DNA of 64,000 nucleotides from Zoogloea sp. (GTDB lineage Bacteria; Pseudomonadota; Gammaproteobacteria; Burkholderiales; Rhodocyclaceae), in the NCBI RefSeq assembly GCF_023150065.1, contig NZ_JAKLLN010000023.1, forward strand, positions 1-64,000. The letters run 5' to 3'. The translations under genes were made by a program, and so were the position numbers. This document shows positions 1 to 8,800 of this stretch, one piece after another (the first letter of the stretch is position 1; every line of letters starts with the position of its first letter). The notes below the pieces were generated by a model that made no database searches, was not told the origin of the DNA, and was given only the letters and a program-made list of their open reading frames with translations.

Positions 1-12
1 TCGCCTTTCTTG

Positions 13-42
13 CCTTCTTCTTTGGCGAAGCAAAGAAGAAGG
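13..42. repeat. 12-bp perfect inverted repeat (hairpin)
   Basis: Arms at 13-24 and 31-42 are exact inverse complements around a 6-base loop (gcgaag). The hairpin lies in a gene-free stretch at the window edge. It may be the terminator of a gene left of the window or a dispersed hairpin. Nothing else is seen in bases 1-206 except the short palindrome at 119-136. Confidence 0.5.
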
Positions 43-118
43 TCGCCCGCCGGGGCGAACACCCGGCCAACGTCACGAAAAACGACGGAAAACCCACCAG
101 CAACGCTCAACAGTCCGA

Positions 119-136
119 GGGCGAATGAACTCGCCC
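119..136. repeat. 18-bp palindromic repeat, copy 1
   Basis: The 18-mer gggcgaatgaactcgccc has 6-bp inverted arms. It differs at one position from the inverse complement of the sequence at 61946-61963, next to the integron. Two nearly identical copies 62 kb apart suggest a dispersed intergenic repeat family. Confidence 0.45.
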
Positions 137-206
137 CCACCGGAGCGTGACATCACGCTGGCCGTGCATCGGACAAGCCCACTCCCAACCCACCCGACCA
201 CAGCTC

Positions 207-728
207 CTAGAAACGCTCCGTCGGCGGTGCGCTCTCTCGGCGCCCTGCCTCGCCAAAGCCCTTCGGCAAGCCAACTTCCCCCGTCTGGTCGAAATCGAAA
301 CCACCGAAGTTGCCGGTCACCAGCCGGCCGCGGAGGCGGTATTCGACCTTGTCGCGCATCTTGGCCAGCTCGCGGAACTGGCGCAGCAGGCGGGGCAGGC
401 TGGTGGTGGCGGTCACCTCCACGATGCCCTCGCCGAGGCGGGGGATCACCACCGGGCGGTTGCTGACCCCGGTGGCAAACTGCTGGCCGCTGAGGTCGAG
501 GCGGAAGGTGAGGCCTTCAATCGGAATCTCGACGCTGTTCGGGTTGGTGACCCGCAGGCTGAGCACGAAGCGCTGCTCCAGCAAGGTGGCATCCAGGGGC
601 CGGATGTCCACCACGGTCACCTCCGGTTTCTGCATGCCGAACTGGAATCCGGCGCAGCCCCCCAGCACGGTGAGCCCAAGGCCGGCGCACAGCAGGCCGG
701 CCATGCGGCGACGCGAGATTTGCTTCAT
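207..728 (-). CDS. LEA14-like (WHy domain) lipoprotein
   Basis: A 173-residue exported protein. The N-terminus has positive charges, a hydrophobic stretch and a lipobox ending in GGC, so it is probably a lipoprotein. The body resembles the LEA type 2/WHy beta-sandwich: a repeated pattern of V.l.l.v.NPN..ei.i.gl.f, then a threonine/valine-rich strand region. The start at 728 (MKQISRRR) is preferred over 746 because it puts the basic residues of the signal peptide first. The gene begins 11 bases after the hydroxyacid dehydrogenase gene at 739-1620 and is probably co-transcribed with it. Function in bacteria is poorly defined; a role in envelope or desiccation stress is only inference. Confidence 0.75.
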   Translation of the reverse strand: MKQISRRRMAGLLCAGLGLTVLGGCAGFQFGMQKPEVTVVDIRPLDATLLEQRFVLSLRVTNPNSVEIPIEGLTFRLDLSGQQFATGVSNRPVVIPRLGEGIVEVTATTSLPRLLRQFRELAKMRDKVEYRLRGRLVTGNFGGFDFDQTGEVGLPKGFGEAGRRESAPPTERF

Positions 729-738
729 GTCATTTCCC

Positions 739-1620
739 TTAAACACTTCCGGGAGACTGCCCGGGCTCCAGCACGCGCAGCAGGCTGGCGGTATCGTCCC
801 TCCCGCCCCCCAGCGCCATCAGGGCATTGAGTTGCTGCCAGGTCTGGGCAGCCACCGGCAGGGGCGCGCCGAGCTGGCGGGCCTCCTCCATCAGGATCGC
901 GAAGTCCTTGTGGTGCAGACGCGACTGGATGCCGGCGGCAAAGTCGCGGTGGGCCATGCGATCCCCCATCACGTCCAGCACCCGGGAGCCGGCCGAGCCG
1001 CCCAGCAGCGCCTCGCGCACCTTGTGCAGGTCCACCCCATGGGCACCGGCCAGGCGCATGGCCTCGGCGCAGGCCTGGATGGCGTTGACCATGATCATCT
1101 GGTTACAGGCCTTGGCCACCTGTCCGGCACCGGCCGGGCCGATGTGCACCACGGTCTTGCCCAGGCAGGCCAGCAGCGGCCGGACGCGGGCCAGCACGTC
1201 GGCCTCGCCGCCGGCCATGATGGCCAGGGTGGCGTCCCGCGCCCCAAGCTCGCCCCCCGACACCGGTGCGTCCAGCCAGCCGATGCCCTTTTGTGCATAG
1301 CGGGCCGCCAGCTTGCGGGCGGAGCCCGGGGCAATGGTGCTCATGTCCACGTGGATGCCGCCGGGAGCAAAGCCCTCGATGAGGCCATCCGGCCCCAGGG
1401 CCAGGGCCTCCACGTCGGCGCTGGCGGTGACCACCGAGATCACCACCTCGCAGCTCCGGGCCAGCTCGGCCGGCGTGGCGCAGAGCCGCGCGCCGGCTGC
1501 CGCGAGGGGAGCCGCCGACTCCGGCCGCCGGGCCCACACCGCCAGCTCATGGCCAGCCGCCAGCAGGTGCCCGGCCATGGGGCGCCCCATCACCCCCAGT
1601 CCGACAAATCCGACCTTCAC
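739..1620 (-). CDS. beta-hydroxyacid dehydrogenase (3-hydroxyisobutyrate / tartronate semialdehyde reductase family), copy 2
   Basis: A 293-residue NAD(P)-dependent oxidoreductase. The N-terminal Rossmann motif GFVGLGVMGRPMAGHLL is followed by the family signature DAPVSGGE and by the catalytic-lysine helix GAGQVAKACNQ. These enzymes reduce 2-hydroxy-3-oxopropionate or oxidise 3-hydroxyisobutyrate in the cytoplasm; substrate cannot be told from sequence. Start is GTG at 1620, placed directly at the Rossmann fold; the open frame further upstream runs into the previous gene. The stop of the upstream paralogue (1622-1624) lies one base before this start, so the two are surely coupled. Confidence 0.88.
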   Translation of the reverse strand: MKVGFVGLGVMGRPMAGHLLAAGHELAVWARRPESAAPLAAAGARLCATPAELARSCEVVISVVTASADVEALALGPDGLIEGFAPGGIHVDMSTIAPGSARKLAARYAQKGIGWLDAPVSGGELGARDATLAIMAGGEADVLARVRPLLACLGKTVVHIGPAGAGQVAKACNQMIMVNAIQACAEAMRLAGAHGVDLHKVREALLGGSAGSRVLDVMGDRMAHRDFAAGIQSRLHHKDFAILMEEARQLGAPLPVAAQTWQQLNALMALGGGRDDTASLLRVLEPGQSPGSV

Positions 1621-1621
1621 C

Positions 1622-2494
1622 TCATTCCCCCGACAGGCTTTCCAGCAGCTTGAGGGCGGCCACCGAGTCCTCCTCGCCCATCCCGCTACCCACCATGGCG
1701 TTGAAGAGCTGGGCGGTAGCGGCACTGCTGGGCAGCATCAGGCCCAGGCGGTGGGCCTCCTGCATCACGATGTTCATGTCCTTCTGATGCATCCAGGCCT
1801 TGAAGCCGGGCTTGAAGTTGCGGTCGAGCATGCGCTGGCCGTGGTTCTCCAGGATGCGGCTGTAGGCAAAGCCGCCCAGCAGGGCCTCACGCACCTTGCC
1901 GGCGTCCACGCCGCTCTTGCGGGCGAAGTTGAAGGCCTCGGCCACCGCCAGCACCCCCACCCCGGTGAGGATCTGGTTGCAGGCCTTGGCCACCTGCCCG
2001 GCCCCCGGGCCACCGATCAGGGTGGCCGCCTTGCCCATGCGGGCAAACAGGGGTTCGACCTTGGCAAAGGCGTCGGCATCGCCGCCCACCATGATGGTCA
2101 GGCCACCATTGATGGCCCCCACCTCGCCACCCGACACCGGCGCGTCGAGCATGGTCACGCCTTTGTCCTTCAGGCGGGCCGAGATCGACTCGGCCGCTGC
2201 CGGGGCGATGGTGCTCATGTCCACGTAGATCAGGCCGGCGCGGGCCCCTTCGGCCACGCCGCCGGCACCCAGGGCCACCTGCTCCACGTCGGCCGCATCA
2301 GCCACCATGGAGAACACCACGTCACAGCCCGCCGCCACCTCGGCGGCGCTGGCTGCGCCTTTGGCACCGGCCTCGAGCAGCGGCGCCATGGATTCGGCGC
2401 GGCGCGCCCACACGGTGAGTTCGAAGCCGCCCTTGAGGATATTGAGGGCCATGGGCCGCCCCATGATGCCAAGACCAATGAAACCAACCTTCAT
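1622..2494 (-). CDS. 2-hydroxy-3-oxopropionate reductase-like dehydrogenase, copy 1
   Basis: A 290-residue member of the 3-hydroxyisobutyrate dehydrogenase/GarR/GlxR family. Motifs: Rossmann GFIGLGIMGRPMA at residues 4-16, DAPVSGGE, and GAGQVAKACNQI carrying the catalytic lysine. It is clearly paralogous to the next gene, with the same motif order and length. ATG at 2494 is chosen because it starts at the first strand of the nucleotide-binding fold. The glyoxylate-pathway reductase is the best guess; no gcl or hyi partner is in the window. Confidence 0.88.
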   Translation of the reverse strand: MKVGFIGLGIMGRPMALNILKGGFELTVWARRAESMAPLLEAGAKGAASAAEVAAGCDVVFSMVADAADVEQVALGAGGVAEGARAGLIYVDMSTIAPAAAESISARLKDKGVTMLDAPVSGGEVGAINGGLTIMVGGDADAFAKVEPLFARMGKAATLIGGPGAGQVAKACNQILTGVGVLAVAEAFNFARKSGVDAGKVREALLGGFAYSRILENHGQRMLDRNFKPGFKAWMHQKDMNIVMQEAHRLGLMLPSSAATAQLFNAMVGSGMGEEDSVAALKLLESLSGE

Positions 2495-2569
2495 GACGTA
2501 TCCCTGTTGCCGGAAAAAAGGAGCGAGCCTAGCCGCCGCCGGCCCCCAGCGCAATCAGGGCGCACCCCC

Positions 2570-3712
<1,143 letters not shown>

Positions 3713-3848
3713 CACGCCACTCCCGATCCGTGCAAAAACCCGCAGCCTGCCGCCACCGGGGCCCGGACGCCACCCGCTGCAGCGTGTCTGCTGCGCCGCC
3801 GCATCCGCTACACTTGCCGCACTGTCCAACTCACACCGGCGCCCCACC

Positions 3849-4775
3849 ATGTCCTACGCCCCATTCATCAAGGAGATCGGCCGCGGGCCGAAAGGTTCTA
3901 AGCCCCTCAGCGTCGATCAGGCCGAAGCCCTGTTCGGCGACATGATGGACGGCCGGGTGCCCGACCTGGAGCTGGGCGCCATCATCCTGTCCATGCGCAT
4001 CAAGGCCGAATCCCTGGACGAGCTGCTCGGCTTCCAGCGTGCCCTGGACGCCCGCACCACGCCCATCGCCGTACCCCCCGGCCCCCGCCTGGTGGTGCTG
4101 CCCACCTACAACGGCGCCCGCCGCCAGGCCAACCTGATGCCCCTGCTGGCCCTGCTGCTGGCCCGGGAAGGCGTTCCGGTGCTGATCCAGGGCCGCCACG
4201 ACTTCGACAGCCGGGTGAGCCCCTTTGAGCTGCTCGACGCCCTGGACATCCGCCCGGCCGCCAGCATCGCCGACGCCGAAGCGCAGCTGGCCACCCGCCA
4301 CCTGGCCTGCCTGCCCCTCGACACCCTGGCCCCCGGCCTGGCGCCGCTGCTCGCCCTGCGCCCGCGTCTGGGCGTGCGCAACAGCGCCCACACCCTGGCC
4401 AAGCTCCTCGACCCCGCCCCCGGCCACAGCGTGCGCGTCGTATCCATGACCCACCCGGAGTACCTGGAGCGCATCCACACCCACCTGGTCGCCCAGGGCG
4501 GCGTGGCCATGCTGCTGCGGGGCACCGAGGGCGAGGCCTTTGCCAACCCCCGCCGCCGGCCCCGCCTGGAGGCCTTCATCCACGGCCAGGCCAGCGTGGC
4601 CTTCCCCGCCGAAGAGGGCGGCGCACCGCCCATCGAGGGCCAGCCCGACAACCCCGAGGTGCAGGCCAACGCCGCCCTGATCCGCGCCATGCTGGACGGC
4701 AACCTGCCCGTGCCCCAGCCCATCCTCGACCAGGTTGCCGCCCTGCGCGAGCTCAGCCAGATACCACGCGTCTGA
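3849..4775 (+). CDS. ybiB: YbiB, anthranilate phosphoribosyltransferase-like (TrpD2) DNA-binding protein
   Basis: A 308-residue protein of the TrpD2/YbiB family, related in fold to anthranilate phosphoribosyltransferase but, in characterised members, a nucleic-acid-binding protein without TrpD activity. The N-terminal helical domain (MDGRVPDLELGAIILSMR) and the phosphoribosyltransferase-like core (LPTYNGARRQANLMPLLALLLA, then GVRNSAHTLAKLLDP) are evident. It starts at ATG 3849, transcribed divergently from the sugar dehydrogenase. A -10-like TACACT lies at 3809-3814. Confidence 0.85.
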   Translation: MSYAPFIKEIGRGPKGSKPLSVDQAEALFGDMMDGRVPDLELGAIILSMRIKAESLDELLGFQRALDARTTPIAVPPGPRLVVLPTYNGARRQANLMPLLALLLAREGVPVLIQGRHDFDSRVSPFELLDALDIRPAASIADAEAQLATRHLACLPLDTLAPGLAPLLALRPRLGVRNSAHTLAKLLDPAPGHSVRVVSMTHPEYLERIHTHLVAQGGVAMLLRGTEGEAFANPRRRPRLEAFIHGQASVAFPAEEGGAPPIEGQPDNPEVQANAALIRAMLDGNLPVPQPILDQVAALRELSQIPRV

Positions 4776-4925
4776 CAGCCCCCACCGGCGCGGCGCAGAA
4801 GCCGTTGACCTTTCAAGCACGGGTGCTTAAATCCATATTCCATAGCCCGGCCGCGTGCCGGGCCCCAGCGCACCCGCCGGCAGCCTCGGCAGCCCCCGGT
4901 GGCGGACACGAAAGGGAGACGGATC

Positions 4926-5723
4926 ATGAGCAAAAAGGCGCTGTGCATCGGCATCAACGACTACCCCGGCACCCAGAACGACCTCTCAGGCTGCGTCAAT
5001 GACGCCACCGACTGGGCCGCCACCCTCACCGCCCGGGGCTTCACCGTCACCAAGCTCATCGACGCCCAGGCCACCAAGGCGGCCATGGTGGCCGGCATCA
5101 GCAGCCTGGTAGGCGGCGCAGCCAAGGGCGATACCCTGGTGATCACCTACTCCGGCCACGGCACCTGGGTGCCCGACCGCAATGGCGACGAACCCGACGG
5201 CCGCGACGAAGGCCTGTGCCCCTGGGACATCGGCTCCGGCAAGGTGCTGCTGGACGACGAGCTGGCCCCGCTCCTCGCCAGCCGGGCGGCCGGCGTGCGC
5301 GTGCTGCTGATCTCCGACAGCTGTCACTCGGGCAGCGTCACCCGGGGCGACAACAGCGACCTGGACCCCGGCATGCCCCGGGCACGCTTCCTGCCGCCGG
5401 AGGTGTGGATGAAGGCCGACGAGCTGCCGGACGCCCGCGCCGCCCGCCTCCCCACGATAGGAGGGCTGACCCGCAGCGGTGGAGACCTCCTGCTGGCCGG
5501 CTGCACCGACACCCAGTTCAGCTGGGACACCAGCTTCAAGGGTCGCCCCAACGGGGCCTTCACCTACTACGCCCTGAAGGCCCTGGCCGCCCTGCCCGCC
5601 AGCGCCACCTACCAGGACTGGTTCAAGAAGATCACCCCGGCCTACCTGCCCACCAACCAGTTGCCCCAGAACCCGCAGATCTTCGGCACGCGTACCGCCC
5701 GCGCCTGGAAGGTCTTCGCCTGA
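4926..5723 (+). CDS. caspase-fold peptidase (family C14, metacaspase-like)
   Basis: A 265-residue stand-alone peptidase domain of the caspase/metacaspase fold. The beta1 motif KKALCIGINDYPG and DLSGCVNDATDW are followed by the catalytic His78 in YSGHGT and Cys133 in SDSCHSGS, so both catalytic residues are present. There is no signal peptide or membrane segment; it should act in the cytoplasm. The start ATG 4926 has an AGGGAG ribosome site. It sits 87 bases upstream of a giant CHAT/hydrolase protein in the same direction. Caspase-fold enzymes of this type usually cleave after Arg/Lys (metacaspases) or Asp. The partner substrate is unknown; the neighbour is the obvious candidate. Confidence 0.9.
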   Translation: MSKKALCIGINDYPGTQNDLSGCVNDATDWAATLTARGFTVTKLIDAQATKAAMVAGISSLVGGAAKGDTLVITYSGHGTWVPDRNGDEPDGRDEGLCPWDIGSGKVLLDDELAPLLASRAAGVRVLLISDSCHSGSVTRGDNSDLDPGMPRARFLPPEVWMKADELPDARAARLPTIGGLTRSGGDLLLAGCTDTQFSWDTSFKGRPNGAFTYYALKALAALPASATYQDWFKKITPAYLPTNQLPQNPQIFGTRTARAWKVFA

Positions 5724-5810
5724 GCCCCCCCGGGCCGGCATCCCTGACCGGCCCTTCCCGCCCCTGATCGTCACGCGCCCGGAACGATCCGCCGCGCCGA
5801 GGACCCCGCC

Positions 5811-8800
5811 ATGAGCAGCCCCGCCCCCCGCCCCCTGTTCCGCCTGCCCCTCGGCCACCAGGCACAGGGCGATACGCCCTCTCTGCCAGGCACCCTTTCC
5901 ATACCGGGCAGCCGTGCCGCAGACGGCAGAACGGAAACACTTCTGCCCAACGTCAGCGTCAAGCGCAGCTGGACCCTCGCCCCGGCCAGCCGCAGCAGTG
6001 ACGCCCCCAGCAGCGAGGCCCTCGGCGACGACATCGGCCTGCTGGCCCTCGAAACCGTGGACGGCAGCACCGTCTTCATGCACGCCGACGTGCTCGCCGC
6101 CCAGCTCCGGCGCACCCGGCCCGAACTGCTGGACGCAGACGGCGCCATCGACTTCGCCCGCTTCCGCGACAACCGGGCCACCACCCGCGGTGCGGCAGAC
6201 TGGATCTGGCGCAAGATCAGCGAGCTGGAGATCGGCCGGGACGAGATCATCGACGCCGCCCTGGAGCAGCTCCGCGAGAAGCTCGAAGACAAGGCCGTGG
6301 ACTGGGCCTCGCGCAAAGGCGCGAAAGCCCTGATGGAAGCCATCGAGAGCCGTCTCGCCGGCCCCCCGGGCATTTACGCCTGGCGCGGCGGCGAGCTGAC
6401 CCCGGCAGACCGCTGCACCGAAGGCAGCCCGCAGCTGGCCGCGGCCCTGGCGGCCGGTCCAGCCCTGCTGTTCATCCACGGCACCGGCTCCCACACCCTG
6501 AGCGGCTTTGGCGCCCTGCCGGCCAGCAAGGCCTGGCGAGAGATCGACAACGCCTTCAGCGGCCGCATCTTCGGCTTCGAGCACCGGACCTTCTCCGAAA
6601 GCCCCATCGACAACGCCCTGCGCCTGCTGCGCACCCTCCCCGACGACGCTCGCCTGCACCTGGTCACCCACTCCCGCGGGGGGCTCGTGGGCGACCTGCT
6701 GGCCCTCGACCCCCACGACCCCCAACTCGACGAGCTGATTGAGCAATACACCCGTCCGCCTCGCCCCGACGAGGCCGACGCCGAACGCCAGGACCCCGCG
6801 CTGAAGGCAGAACGCCTGAAGGGCGAAGCCCTTGAACAAGCCGCCCTGCGCGAACTCGTCGGGCTGATGAAGCAGAAGCGCCTGCGTATCGAACGCTACG
6901 TACGGGTGGGCTGCCCGGCACGGGGCACCGCCCTGCTCTCCGACAACCTCGACCTCTTCCTCAGTGGCCTTCTCAACGGCGTGCGCCGCTTCGGTGCCTG
7001 GGGCGTGGGCGCCCTGGTGGGGAGCGCCGCATCGCCCGTCGCCGGGGAGACGGCCAAACGCATCACTAACGAAGCCCTGCGCTTTCTCACCCGCGTCGTC
7101 CTCGAAATCGCCGACAAGCGCATCCAGCCCGGTGTGGTGCCGGGCATCGAGGCCATGCTGCCGGAAGCCCCCATCGGCACGCTGCTGGGCCGCGCCGCGA
7201 TGGCCCCCTCCGTGCGGGTCGCCCTGATTGCCGGAGACGTGGAAGGCGACCCCAACAGCTTCTTCCACCGGGTTGGCGTGATGTTCGTGGACTGGGCCCT
7301 CTTCGACCGGGCCCGCAACGACCTGGTGGTGGACACCGACTCCATGTACGGCGGGCTGGCCAACCGGGCCCGGGGTGTCCGGGCCATCTACGTGCACGGC
7401 CCGCAGGTCAATCACTTCCGCTACTTCCGGGACGACGTGAAGAGCCGCAACGTGCCCCTGCCCACGGCCCTCCACCAGTGGCTGGTGGCCCCCGATCCGG
7501 ACAGGCTCGAACCCTGGCAGCCCCTCGGCCTGCCCGAGCCCGACGCCGTTCGCCCGCGCCGGGTGAGCCGTGGTGGCGACGAGCGCCCCGCCGACAGCAT
7601 GCCGGTGGTGGTGTATGTGCCGGGCATCATGGGCTCCCACCTCAAGGCCGACAACCAGCGCGTATGGCTCGCCCCCCTGGCCCTGGCCAGCGGCAAGCTC
7701 ACCCGCATCGCCATGGACAGCGGCCGCGGCGTCAGCACCGACGGGCTGGTGGACCTGGCCTACGGCGAACTCGCCGATTGGCTCGACGGCAGCCACCGGG
7801 TCGTCCGTTTCGACTACGACTGGCGTCAGCCCATCCTGGCCCTGGGCCAGCGCCTGGCCACCACCCTGCGCGAGGCCCTGGTCAGCCACCCCAACCAGCC
7901 GGTGCGCATCCTCGCCCACAGCATGGGCGGGCTGGTGACGCGCGCCGCCTTTGCCGCCGACTCCACCCTGTGGCGGGACATCGTGGCCCGCCCCGGCGGC
8001 CGCCTGCTGATGCTGGGCACCCCCAACAACGGTTCCCACCTCTTCGTCGAGACCCTGCTCGGCCAGTCGGACACCATCCGCACCCTGGCCCGGGCCGACC
8101 TGCAGCACGGCATGCAGGCCATCCTCGACATCGTGGCGGGGTTTCCCGGCGCGGTGCATCTGCTGCCGGCGCCGGGCTTCGTGGATACCGCCGGGGTCGC
8201 GGAGCACGACTTCTACGCCGAGCAGACCTGGGTGGATCTGGCCGCCCTCAACAACGACTTCTGGTTCGGCCGGCATCTGGCGGGCCGCCCGGCGCAGGCC
8301 ACACTTCAGGCCGCAAGCGACTTCTGGAAGGCTGTCGCCGACACCCGCTGGGTGCAGGAGGCGCCGGAGCGCATCGCCTACGTCTTCGGTCAGGCCGACA
8401 ACACCCCCTGCGGCCTCCTCATCCAGCGTGACGGCGACACACCGGTGGGTGTGGCCCTGCGCGGCACCCCCAACGGCGACGGCTCCGTCACCTGGAAATC
8501 CGGGTACCTTGCCGGCCTGCCCGAGGACCGCTACTGGTACATGCCCGCCGACCACATGGGCCTGACCAGCACCGAGAAGTACTTCGGCGAGATCCAGTCC
8601 CTGCTCGCCCAGGGCAGTGCCAGCCGCCTGGGGCGCCTGCCCGTCAGCCGTGGCGCGGCCGAGGCCGATCGCCTCACCTGCTACCGGGGCGGCCCACCGC
8701 CCGCCTACCCCACGCCCCTGGAGCTGACCAGCCGGGCCCTGGGCGGTCGGCCCCGGGTGCAGATTCGCGGCAGCCGCCGGGCCCTGGCCGTATCGGTGCG

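Noticed and set aside
4926-5723. Gasdermin or other pore partner near the caspase-like gene
   Set aside because: Neighbours on both sides were read; ybiB and the CHAT protein show no pore-forming or membrane features.
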